A DNA stretch of 10,930 nt from an uncultured Bacilli bacterium (lineage in GTDB: Bacteria > Bacillota_I > Bacilli_A > RF39 > UBA660): contig CALVSV010000042.1 of NCBI GenBank assembly GCA_944359595.1, positions 1-10,930 of the forward strand. Direction: 5' to 3'. A program made the position numbers and the translations under genes. Each line of letters opens with the position of its first letter. Within the stretch, counting starts at the first letter, position 1. Below the pieces are notes generated by a model that was given only the letters and a program-made list of their open reading frames with translations, was not told the DNA's origin and did no database searches. This document shows, one piece after another, positions 1-7,097 of this stretch.

Positions 1-1
1 T

Positions 2-639
2 TCAAATTGGAGTGTTAGAGAGTTAAAAAGGCAATTAGAAACCTCATTATATGAAAGATTATTATTATCTGAGGGAAAAAGTAATAAAAAAATAGTATAT
101 GAGTTATCAAAAGTTGGACAAACATTAGCCAAGGCTGACGACATTTTAAAAGAACCATATGTTTTTGAATTTTTAGATATTAAAGAACCAAAACCTATTT
201 TGGAGAAAGATTTAGAAAAAAAATAGTTCATCATATGGAAAAATTTTTACTTGAATTAGGTAAAGGATTTATGTTTGTTGGAACACAACAAAGAATAACT
301 TTAGGAAATACTCATTATTATGTAGATATGGTTTTTTATAATAAAATTTTAAAATGTTATGTCTTAATAGATTTGAAAATTGGTATTATGAAACCAGAAT
401 ACGCAGGGTAAATGAATATGTATTTAAATTATTATAATGCTGAAATAAATGATGAATATGACAATAAACCGATAGGAATTATTCTTTGTACGAGCAAAAA
501 AGAAGTGGCAATGGAATATGCTTTAGGTGGTTTATCTAATAATATTTTTGCTTCAACTTATACTTATTATATTCCTAATAAAGATCAATTAATTAGTGAA
601 GTTGAAAAAGTATTAAATGAAACAGAAGATAAATGTTAA
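2..639 (+). pseudogene. DUF1016 (YhcG-like) PDDEXK nuclease, 5'-truncated by window edge and broken
   Basis: The reading frame from position 2 encodes the end of a DUF1016 N-terminal domain (NWSVRELKRQLETSLYERLL) and continues to EKDLEKK, where it hits TAG at 224-226. The family sequence resumes in the next frame (IVHHMEKFLLELGKG) and contains the nuclease core VDMVFY...VLIDLKIG, with the D and DxK residues of the PDDEXK fold intact. It then meets TAA at 409-411, where the family has Gln in the stretch GQMNMYLNYYN. The remainder (412-639) runs to a normal C-terminus. The frame change is explained by one missing base in the A8 run at 216-223, and the stop by a single C-to-T change. DUF1016 proteins are predicted DNases often found near restriction or defence genes. 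No neighbour of that kind is visible here. The ATG at 412 is an internal methionine, not a credible independent start. Confidence 0.88.
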
Positions 640-653
640 ATATTTTTTTATAT

Positions 654-698
654 AAAAATAGCTTAATACTTAATTTAATTATGTATTAGGCTATTTTT
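654..698. terminator. Bidirectional intrinsic terminator between convergent genes
   Basis: A 16-bp stem pairs 654-669 with 683-698. It has one G-U wobble and a 13-nt AT loop. The left arm begins with A5 and the right arm ends with T5, so the hairpin has a T tract on either strand. It lies between the end of the DUF1016 remnant (+) and the end of the LysM gene (-) and should stop transcription from both sides. Confidence 0.85.
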
Positions 699-724
699 AC
701 ATTATTTATTATTTTTCTTTTAAA

Positions 725-1825
725 TTATAATGATATATTAAGTATTTGACCGATACTAAGTGTATTATTAGTTAAGTTATTAGTTTGTTTTATATAATCA
801 ACTGTAACACCATATTTATTAGCTATAGAGTATAGTGTATCTCCTTTTTTAACTGTATAAGTAATAGTATTTGATATATTTGTTGATGGAATTATTAATA
901 TTTGACCGATACTAAGTGTATTATTAATTAAGTTATTGGCTTGCTTTATAGAATCAACTGTAACATTATATTTATTAGCTATAGAGTATAGTGTATCACC
1001 CTTTTTAACTGTATAAGTAGTAGTGTTTGGTATATTTGTTGATGGAATTGTTAATATTTGACCAATACTAAGTGTATTATTAGTTAAGTTATTAGCTTGT
1101 TTTATATAATCAACTGTAACGCCATATTTATTAGCTATAGAGTATAGTGTATCTCCTTTTTTAACAGTATACATAATATTATTATTAGTCTTAGATGGTA
1201 TTTTAAGTGTTTGACCGATACTAAGTATATTATTAGTTAAGTTATTAGTTTGTTTTATAGAATCAACTGTAACACCATATTTATTAGCTATAGAGTATAG
1301 TGTATCACCTTTATTTACAATATATATTATATAATCATCATCTATATTTTCTATTGCGCATTCACCTAAATTATCATATAATCTATCTATTTCACTCCAT
1401 GTTTCATCATCTACAACTCCAGTAGTAGTTAAATCATTATGAAATTGGAAACGTTTAACTGCAATATATGTTTCTATACCAAAAAACGAATTTATATCTT
1501 CAGTATAATACAATAAAGCTTTTAATTTTCTTTGCAAATTATTTACGTACATACCACTTGATCCTAATTGTAATTTTGGATAATTAATATATGTGTTGGT
1601 TACATCTTTTTTCGTTAATTCAAATAATAAATTCCATGTATCTTCATCAACTATACCAGTTACATCTAAATTATTTTCTTCTTGAAACGTTATTACACCT
1701 AATTGAGTAGAAAGATCAAATTTCCCTGTAATTACTGGATTATATAGTCCTAATATTTTTAATTTTTCTTGTAGTATTTTTACGTTTTCTAAAGCATCAC
1801 CTAATTTTAACAAAACGTTTTGCAT
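725..1825 (-). CDS. Peptidoglycan-binding protein: two PG_binding_1 domains and four LysM repeats (probable spore coat/cortex protein)
   Basis: The protein has 366 residues. Two PG_binding_1 domains occupy about 8-70 and 85-150, each with the TGxVDxxTW ending. Four LysM domains follow at about 167-210, 218-261, 270-313 and 322-365. Each LysM carries the core GDTLYSIANKY and ends LSIGQxLxI. No catalytic domain is visible, so it should be a wall-binding scaffold. The N-terminus (MQNVLLKLGDALENVK) is not a signal peptide and there is no membrane segment. Spore-coat LysM proteins such as SafA of Bacillus are also leaderless, and the divergent neighbour is SleC-like, so a spore coat or cortex role is a reasonable inference. 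The start is supported by GAGGTGAG just upstream of the ATG on the minus strand. The C-terminus stops right at the end of LysM 4. Confidence 0.9.
   Translation of the reverse strand: MQNVLLKLGDALENVKILQEKLKILGLYNPVITGKFDLSTQLGVITFQEENNLDVTGIVDEDTWNLLFELTKKDVTNTYINYPKLQLGSSGMYVNNLQRKLKALLYYTEDINSFFGIETYIAVKRFQFHNDLTTTGVVDDETWSEIDRLYDNLGECAIENIDDDYIIYIVNKGDTLYSIANKYGVTVDSIKQTNNLTNNILSIGQTLKIPSKTNNNIMYTVKKGDTLYSIANKYGVTVDYIKQANNLTNNTLSIGQILTIPSTNIPNTTTYTVKKGDTLYSIANKYNVTVDSIKQANNLINNTLSIGQILIIPSTNISNTITYTVKKGDTLYSIANKYGVTVDYIKQTNNLTNNTLSIGQILNISL
731..1327 (-). repeat. Tandem LysM-coding DNA repeats (4 units, about 153-156 bp)
   Basis: Four direct repeats lie inside the LysM gene. The same 19-base stretch, agctatagagtatagtgta on the plus strand, recurs at 821, 977, 1133 and 1286, giving spacings of 156, 156 and 153 bp. 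Conservation extends to synonymous positions across most of each unit, while the linkers between units differ more. This indicates recent duplication or ongoing gene conversion. The number of units may therefore vary between strains. Confidence 0.9.
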
Positions 1826-1836
1826 TTACTCACCTC

Positions 1837-1881
1837 ACTATATTATATTAATTTTTATATATAAAATGAGTATAATATAGT
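1837..1881. promoter_or_regulatory. Mirrored promoter-like motif in the divergent intergenic region
   Basis: The sequence TATAATATAGT reads rightward at 1871-1881. Its exact reverse complement sits at 1837-1847 and so reads leftward. Each copy lies just ahead of a ribosome binding site: GGGGGA at 1883-1888 for the rightward gene and GAGGTGAG for the leftward gene. The copies could be -10 elements for two back-to-back promoters, perhaps of a sporulation sigma factor, or a shared operator. If they are -10 boxes, the leaders would be only about 10-15 nt. This AT-rich stretch offers other candidates, so the assignment is tentative. Confidence 0.4.
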
Positions 1882-1896
1882 AGGGGGATTGATATT

Positions 1897-3102
1897 ATGA
1901 ATTATGGTACATTGATCATTAATGTATATAGCGGTACTGTTGCGAATCCAGTAGGGGATGCGCAAGTTACAATATTAAAAAATGATGAGATTATAAATGA
2001 AGTTAAAACTAACGAAAACGGTCAAACACCAGTAGTTAGTTTAGAAACAGTTGATAAGATATATAGTGAAGAAGATCAACATGAAGTAAGACCATATGAG
2101 ACATATGATATTTTAGTATCTGCTTTAGGACTTGCTGAAACAAAAATTAAGGGTATACAAATTTTTGAAGATGTTTTATCTATGCAAGATGTTTATTTAA
2201 AATCGATAGATGAAGGAGAAAGTTATGAGTATGTCATAACTCCAAATGTATTATGGGGAGAATATACACAAAACATAAGTGATGTAGATGAGGATATAAT
2301 TAGCCCTTATGTTTTATCAAAAGTAGTTATACCAGAAAATATTATTGTACATGATGGAACACCTTCTTCTTCTGCACCAAATTATACAGTACCATTCACT
2401 ACTTATATTAAAAATGTAGCCAGTAGTGAAATTTATTCTACTTGGCCAAAAGAAACTATAAGAGCTAATATACTAGCTATTATTTCATTTACATTAAATC
2501 GTATATTTACCGAGTGGTACAAAAGTAAAGGATATGATTTTACAATAACTTCTACTACTAGTTATGATCAAAAATATACTCCTAACGGAACAATTTTTGA
2601 TCCTATTTCAAAGGTCGTTGATGAATTTTTTGATAAATATATACGAGAAAGTTTTAGAATAGAACCACTTCTAGCTCATTATAAAAGTAATACTACAGAA
2701 CCAGGTTATTTAAGCCAATGGGGATCTAAAGAATTAGGAGATAGAGGATATAATTATGTAGAAATTTTAAAATATTATTATGGAGATAATATAAATATAT
2801 ATAGGGCAGAGTTATCTGGTGAATATCCTTATTCATTTACAGAAACATTAAAAGAAGGTGATTGTAGCAAAGATGTATATATACTACAAAATACGCTAAA
2901 TTATATTATAAGTAGTTATCCAGGAATACCTATTATAGAAAATGCAAATGGATTATATGATGAAAACACTACTAAAACAGTTAGATCATTTCAAGAGGTA
3001 TTTGATTTAGATGAAACAGGAACAGTTAATTATGAAACATGGTATAAAATTTCTTATATTTTTAATGCTGTAGCAAAAATGACTAACAGTATATATAAAT
3101 AA
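1897..3102 (+). CDS. sleC: SleC-like spore cortex-lytic enzyme (SpoIID-fold lytic transglycosylase)
   Basis: The protein has 401 residues, close to the roughly 420-440 of clostridial SleC. Residues 1-105 look like a carboxypeptidase-regulatory/CnaB-type beta domain, which forms the pro-region in SleC. Residues about 160-300 match the SpoIID/LytB fold: YIKNVASSEIYSTWPKETI contains E178, equivalent to the catalytic glutamate, and YLSQWGSKELGDRGYN...ILKYYYGD is the C-terminal half. Residues about 318-388 are a PG_binding_1 domain (TGTVNYETWYKI). In clostridia SleC is stored as a zymogen in the spore and is cleaved by Csp subtilisin-like proteases at germination to degrade cortex peptidoglycan; that is family knowledge. 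No csp gene lies in this window. There is no signal peptide. A GGGGGA ribosome site 8 nt upstream supports the start. The stretch before the QWG motif lacks the two cysteines I recall from other members. Confidence 0.87.
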   Translation: MNYGTLIINVYSGTVANPVGDAQVTILKNDEIINEVKTNENGQTPVVSLETVDKIYSEEDQHEVRPYETYDILVSALGLAETKIKGIQIFEDVLSMQDVYLKSIDEGESYEYVITPNVLWGEYTQNISDVDEDIISPYVLSKVVIPENIIVHDGTPSSSAPNYTVPFTTYIKNVASSEIYSTWPKETIRANILAIISFTLNRIFTEWYKSKGYDFTITSTTSYDQKYTPNGTIFDPISKVVDEFFDKYIRESFRIEPLLAHYKSNTTEPGYLSQWGSKELGDRGYNYVEILKYYYGDNINIYRAELSGEYPYSFTETLKEGDCSKDVYILQNTLNYIISSYPGIPIIENANGLYDENTTKTVRSFQEVFDLDETGTVNYETWYKISYIFNAVAKMTNSIYK

Positions 3103-3128
3103 AAATATTTAAAAAAACAAGTGTCAAG

Positions 3129-3158
3129 TTGCAATTAAGCATTACCATATGATATAAT
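3129..3158 (+). promoter_or_regulatory. Sigma-A-type promoter for the 3190-4757 operon
   Basis: TTGCAA at 3129-3134 and TATAAT at 3153-3158 are separated by 18 bp. TGA immediately before the -10 gives an extended -10 element. Transcription would start near 3165, leaving a leader of about 25 nt with AAGGAG at 3176-3181 before the ATG at 3190. This is the clearest housekeeping-type promoter in the window. Confidence 0.72.
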
Positions 3159-3189
3159 CAAAATGTATAAGAAATAAGGAGTAAATAAC

Positions 3190-4122
3190 ATGAATGAGAT
3201 AGAAGAATTAAGGAATAATTTAAAAGAACGTATTTTAAATTTAGGAATAGATAAAAAAATTATGGATAATCCTGCTTTTTTATCTGCAATAACTCGTATT
3301 AATTCTATGATTGAACAAATGAATATACAAGATGCAGATAAAGTAGTTGAAGTTACTGAAAATAATAGAATAATTTCTATAAATTGGAATTCGGTAACTA
3401 ATGATAAATATAATATGAAAATAGCTAGTTCGTCACCAGATTCGTTTTATTGTGTAAGAACGTTAGAAAAAAATCCTAGACTTGGTAATAACGGACAAAT
3501 GATACACGAAAAAGAAGTAATAGAAAATATAATAGCTATGTCTAATAATGGAGCTTTAACAATTACTAGTAATAGTTCTATAGTTAATGATATTAATTGT
3601 GATAGTAATACATTAAACAATACAACTTTTGTTGAAACAATGTATTATACAACTGAAGGCGTTATGAGTATGCGAGAAAGTAAATCTTTTAAAACAACTC
3701 CTTTAATAGGAAGTATAGATAAGATTGGTACTGATGCAATGCTATATGCTCCTCGAAATGAATATATGACAGATAAATATAGCAAAAGAAGAGTTTTGTA
3801 TAGAAATACTATTGATACAGCACGTATCTTGGAAGAAGATAAGAATAATAACACAAAATATAGTTCAGTTGTAAGGTTAAATATGGAACATGGATTAAAA
3901 AATATGACGTTACCAAATATTGATATACATCAAAAAGATGTTTACATTCCAAAAATTTCTGTTGTCGAAATAAATGAAATGATAAATCAAGAAAAAGATG
4001 AAAAAGTTAGAAAAGGTTTAAGCCTATATGCTGTTGATAGAGAAAATTATGAATATGATTCTAGAAAAGATCCTAATTTTGTTATGGAAGGTTTTAATAC
4101 ATCACATAATGTATCTAGATAG
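3190..4122 (+). CDS. Hypothetical protein, 310 residues, unrecognised family
   Basis: I do not recognise this protein. It starts with a good ribosome site (AAGGAG, 8 nt spacing) behind a strong promoter, so it is very probably expressed. Residues 1-50 are likely helical (EIEELRNNLKERILNLGIDK). The rest is rich in Asn, Ser, Thr and charged residues, with a mixed alpha/beta look. There is no signal peptide, membrane segment, cysteine cluster, Walker motif or other catalytic signature that I can identify, so a cytoplasmic location is likely. It contains two cysteines, near residues 89 and 137. The gene precedes a dedA-family gene by 11 nt and probably shares its transcript. No function is proposed. 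Confidence 0.85.
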   Translation: MNEIEELRNNLKERILNLGIDKKIMDNPAFLSAITRINSMIEQMNIQDADKVVEVTENNRIISINWNSVTNDKYNMKIASSSPDSFYCVRTLEKNPRLGNNGQMIHEKEVIENIIAMSNNGALTITSNSSIVNDINCDSNTLNNTTFVETMYYTTEGVMSMRESKSFKTTPLIGSIDKIGTDAMLYAPRNEYMTDKYSKRRVLYRNTIDTARILEEDKNNNTKYSSVVRLNMEHGLKNMTLPNIDIHQKDVYIPKISVVEINEMINQEKDEKVRKGLSLYAVDRENYEYDSRKDPNFVMEGFNTSHNVSR

Positions 4123-4133
4123 GGTTTAAGTTA

Positions 4134-4757
4134 ATGGAAAATATAATAGTTGAAATAATGAATGGGTATGGTTATTTAGGAATTTGTCTTCTAATATTAA
4201 TAGAAAATTTATTCCCGCCTATACCTAGTGAAATAATATTAACATTTGGTGGATTTATGACAATCAACAGCAATATAACTATCGTTGGAGTTATTATTGC
4301 CGCGACAATAGGATCTGTATTGGGCGCAATAGCGTTATATTATATTGGTAAAATATTAAATAAGGATCGACTTATAAAAATAGTTACTAGTAAATATGGT
4401 AAATTATTAAGAATTAAACCAAAAGATATAGAATCGGCTGATAAATGGTTTGATACAAAAGGAAATAAAACAGTATTCTTTTGTAGATTTATACCAGTTG
4501 TTAGAAGTTTAATAAGTATACCTGCTGGTATGAGTGAAATGCCACTTCTTAAATTCATATTATATACAACAATTGGTAGTGCGATATGGAATACAGCTTT
4601 AGTGTGTGTTGGTGCGTTTGCTGGAGATAAAAAAGATGCGATACTAGATATTATTGATAAAGCTTCACATATTATACTTATATTAATAATTATTATATTT
4701 ATAGTTGGAGTATATATTTTTTATCATAGTAAGAAAAGAAAAAAGAAAAAAAATTAA
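4134..4757 (+). CDS. DedA family (VTT domain) integral membrane protein
   Basis: The 207-residue protein has the standard DedA layout. ENLFPPIPSEII (about 24-35) is the first re-entrant segment with its conserved acidic residue E33. A glycine-rich helix follows (IGSVLGAIALYYIGK). FFCRFIPVVRSLISIPAG (115-132) carries the conserved arginines R118 and R124 and proline P121. A further helix at about 139-163 and a final one at about 178-197 end in a lysine-rich cytoplasmic tail (KKRKKKKN). DedA proteins are membrane transporters or scramblases; characterised members recycle undecaprenyl phosphate or flip phospholipids, and which applies here cannot be told. The AGGG overlapping the upstream stop codon (4121-4124) lies 9 nt before the ATG and supports the start and coupling to the upstream gene. 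Confidence 0.93.
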   Translation: MENIIVEIMNGYGYLGICLLILIENLFPPIPSEIILTFGGFMTINSNITIVGVIIAATIGSVLGAIALYYIGKILNKDRLIKIVTSKYGKLLRIKPKDIESADKWFDTKGNKTVFFCRFIPVVRSLISIPAGMSEMPLLKFILYTTIGSAIWNTALVCVGAFAGDKKDAILDIIDKASHIILILIIIIFIVGVYIFYHSKKRKKKKN

Positions 4758-4788
4758 TATTTTGAATAAACGTTCAAAATATTTTTTT
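4756..4788 (+). terminator. Intrinsic terminator after the dedA-family gene
   Basis: A perfect 11-bp stem pairs 4756-4766 (aatattttgaa) with 4773-4783, with a 6-nt loop (taaacg). A run of T follows to 4788. The stem overlaps the TAA stop of the dedA gene. It separates this operon from the MarR-ABC operon. Confidence 0.85.
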
Positions 4789-4808
4789 ATAAATAGAATG
4801 TAAGGCTA

Positions 4809-4840
4809 TTGACATTTTTTGCGAGTTGGATTAATATAAT
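4809..4840 (+). promoter_or_regulatory. Promoter of the MarR-ABC exporter operon, with possible operator
   Basis: A perfect TTGACA at 4809-4814 is followed 17 bp later by TAATAT (4832-4837). TATAAT at 4835-4840 overlaps it but with 20 bp spacing. A short inverted repeat, ttaat-ata-attaa (4831-4843), covers the -10 region. MarR proteins usually repress their own operon by binding such AT-rich palindromes over the promoter. The promoter is well supported; the operator is only a suggestion. Confidence 0.65.
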
Positions 4841-4871
4841 TAATGGATGCTAATTCATGTGAGGTATGTTT

Positions 4872-5318
4872 ATGGAGAAAAAAAGTATACTATATCAAAT
4901 AAATTTGTTAAATAAATTGTTAGTTCGTAATTTTTTAATTGATGATAAAAATAATATAATATCTGGTATTACTCCAACACAGATGCAAATAATTGAATAT
5001 ATTTTAGAAAAAAGTGATAAGGATATATATCAAAAAGATTTAGAAGATGTTCTAAATTTAAGACGTGCAACTGTATCTGGAGTACTTAAAACAATGGAAA
5101 AAAATGAACTTATTAAAAGAATTGAGTATGGTGATGATGCTAGAACAAAAAAAATAGTTTTAAATGATAAAACATATCAATTATTTTTAAATGGTAAGAA
5201 AAAGATTAAAAGTATTGAAAAAGTTTTATTAAATAATATTACTAAAGAAGATTTGAGTGTTGTATATAGAGTTTTAAATTCTATGAATGAAAATATAATA
5301 AATATGAATAAAAAATAA
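4872..5318 (+). CDS. MarR-family winged-helix transcriptional regulator
   Basis: The protein has 148 residues from ATG 4872. An in-frame ATG at 4866 exists, but the GAGG at 4861-4864 is only 1 nt from it and 7 nt from 4872, so the second start is preferred. The helix-turn-helix runs through YQKDLEDVLNLRRATVSGVL, and the wing is GDDARTKKIVL, the typical MarR wing pattern. N- and C-terminal helices would form the dimer interface. The gene lies 18 nt ahead of the first ABC gene in the same direction, so it very likely controls the exporter and itself, usually as a repressor released by a small ligand. The ligand cannot be inferred. The protein is lysine-rich, in line with the AT-rich genome. Confidence 0.93.
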   Translation: MEKKSILYQINLLNKLLVRNFLIDDKNNIISGITPTQMQIIEYILEKSDKDIYQKDLEDVLNLRRATVSGVLKTMEKNELIKRIEYGDDARTKKIVLNDKTYQLFLNGKKKIKSIEKVLLNNITKEDLSVVYRVLNSMNENIINMNKK

Positions 5319-5336
5319 TAGAAAGGAAAAATATAT

Positions 5337-7097
5337 ATGTTAAAATTATTAAAAAATTTGTCTAAAAAAGAATGGTTAATGCTTCTAGGATGCTTAATTT
5401 TAATTACTGCTCAAGTATGGCTTGAATTAAAAATGCCTGATTATATGTCGCAAGTTACTATACTTGTACAGACAGAAGGAAGCAAGATGAAAGATATTTT
5501 AATAAATGGTGGGTATATGCTTGCTTGTGCTTTTGGAAGTTTGGTATCTGCTATAATAGTTGGATATTTAGCGTCTAATTTATCATCTTTAGTTTCTATG
5601 GAAATACGTAAAAAATTGTTTGATAAAGTCTTAGATTTAAGTACTGGTGAAATAAAACAATTTTCTACAAGTAGTTTAATAACAAGAACTACTAATGATG
5701 TTACTCAAATTCAAATGTTTGTAGCGATGGGATTACAATTACTTATAAAAGCACCTATTACTGCCGTTTGGGCAGTTACAAAAATTTTGAATAAAAGTTG
5801 GCAATGGAGTACAATCACAGCTATTGCGGTTGTTATACTTTTATCAGTTATTGGAATGATTATAATTGTAGTTATGCCAAAGTTTAAAATAGTACAAAGA
5901 TTAATTGATAAAATTAATAATGTAACACGTGAAAATTTAACCGGTATTAGAGTCGTTCGCGCATTTAATGCTGAAAAATATCAAGAAGATAAATTTGAGG
6001 ATGTAAACACAAAACTTACTAATCAACAATTGTTTAATCAAAAAATGTTCGCAATATTATTACCTGTTATGTATTTAGTTATGTATTTTCTTACGCTATC
6101 TATATATTTTGTAGGCGCACATATGATAAATGATGCTCTTATGTCATCTAAGTTATCATTATTTGGTGATATGGTAGTATTCTCAAGTTATGCTATGCAA
6201 GTTATTATGTCATTCTTGATGTTAGCTATGATATTTATGATATTGCCACGTGCACAAGTATCAGCAAAACGTATCAACGAAGTAATAGATACAGAATCAA
6301 GTATAAAAGATGGTGATATAGTTGGTGATGAGGCAAAAGAAAAGGGAACAGTTGAGTTTAAAAATGTATCATTTAAATATCCTGATGCTGAAGAGTATTT
6401 GCTTAGAGATATTTCCTTTAAAGCTAATAAAGGTGATACTATCGCATTTATTGGTTCAACTGGATCAGGTAAATCTACATTAATCAATTTAGTACCTAGA
6501 TTTTATGATGTAACTGATGGAGAAATACTAGTTGATGGGATTAACGTAAAAAAATATAAATTAGAAGAACTACATAAAAAAATAGGGTATGTTCCACAAA
6601 AAGCAGTTATGTTTAATGGTACAGTTAAATCAAATGTTAAATATGGAGATTGTGGGCATAAAATAACTGAAAAGAAAATAAGAGAGGCTATAGAAGTTGC
6701 GCAAGCAAAAGAATTTGTTGAAAAGATGGATGATGGATATAGTACACATATATCACAAGGTGGGACAAATATATCTGGTGGTCAAAAACAAAGACTTTCA
6801 ATTGCTAGAGCAGTAGCTCGCGATCCAGAAATATATATATTTGATGATTCTTTTTCAGCATTAGACTATAAAACTGATTCTATTTTAAGGCGTGAATTAA
6901 AAAAATATACAAAGAATGCAACAAGCTTAATTGTCGCACAAAGAATAGGTACTATTATGAATGCTGATAAAATAATAGTATTAGATAATGGCAAATGTGT
7001 TGGTATTGGAACACATAAAGAACTTCTTAAAAAGTGTAGTGTGTATAAGCAAATAGCATTATCACAATTATCAAAGGAGGAACTTAATAATGGCTAA
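5337..7097 (+). CDS. ABC exporter half-transporter with degenerate ATP site (heterodimer subunit 1)
   Basis: The 586-residue protein joins an N-terminal six-helix exporter domain (about 1-310) to an ATPase domain (about 335-580). Walker A is GSTGSGKST (373-381), the Q-loop glutamine is Q421 and the signature ISGGQ (479-483) is canonical. In Walker B (IYIFDDSFSALD, 499-510) the catalytic glutamate is replaced by D504. The H-loop histidine is replaced by Q535 (VAQRIGTI). These two changes mark the degenerate-site subunit of heterodimeric exporters such as TM287/288 or LmrCD, so its partner is expected to be the next gene. A GAAAGGA ribosome site about 9 nt upstream supports the start. The gene overlaps the next by 8 nt. 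The MarR linkage suggests drug, bile or peptide export, but the substrate is unknown. Confidence 0.95.
   Translation: MLKLLKNLSKKEWLMLLGCLILITAQVWLELKMPDYMSQVTILVQTEGSKMKDILINGGYMLACAFGSLVSAIIVGYLASNLSSLVSMEIRKKLFDKVLDLSTGEIKQFSTSSLITRTTNDVTQIQMFVAMGLQLLIKAPITAVWAVTKILNKSWQWSTITAIAVVILLSVIGMIIIVVMPKFKIVQRLIDKINNVTRENLTGIRVVRAFNAEKYQEDKFEDVNTKLTNQQLFNQKMFAILLPVMYLVMYFLTLSIYFVGAHMINDALMSSKLSLFGDMVVFSSYAMQVIMSFLMLAMIFMILPRAQVSAKRINEVIDTESSIKDGDIVGDEAKEKGTVEFKNVSFKYPDAEEYLLRDISFKANKGDTIAFIGSTGSGKSTLINLVPRFYDVTDGEILVDGINVKKYKLEELHKKIGYVPQKAVMFNGTVKSNVKYGDCGHKITEKKIREAIEVAQAKEFVEKMDDGYSTHISQGGTNISGGQKQRLSIARAVARDPEIYIFDDSFSALDYKTDSILRRELKKYTKNATSLIVAQRIGTIMNADKIIVLDNGKCVGIGTHKELLKKCSVYKQIALSQLSKEELNNG
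7073..7080 (+). promoter_or_regulatory. Strong ribosome binding site inside the end of the first ABC gene
   Basis: AAAGGAGG, a near-perfect Shine-Dalgarno, lies 9 nt before ATG 7090, within the last codons of the upstream gene. It fixes the start of the second ABC gene and the ATGGCTAA overlap of 8 nt. This supports coupled, balanced synthesis of the two subunits. Confidence 0.85.

Noticed and set aside
409..411. TAA read as an amino acid (recoding or altered code) in the DUF1016 gene
   Set aside because: TAA is the normal stop of most other genes in this window, and the same gene also carries a frameshift, so decay is simpler.
731..1327. Regular repeats resembling a CRISPR or satellite array
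   Set aside because: The units are long, contiguous and in frame, and they encode four LysM domains; there are no spacers.
4340..4558. Open frame on the minus strand inside the dedA gene, and similar ones inside the 3190, 5337 and 9553 genes
   Set aside because: They are antisense to strongly conserved proteins, have no ribosome sites of note, and encode nothing recognisable.
4789..4871. Riboswitch or attenuator ahead of the MarR gene
   Set aside because: The leader after the promoter is short and shows no stable structure beyond the promoter-proximal palindrome.
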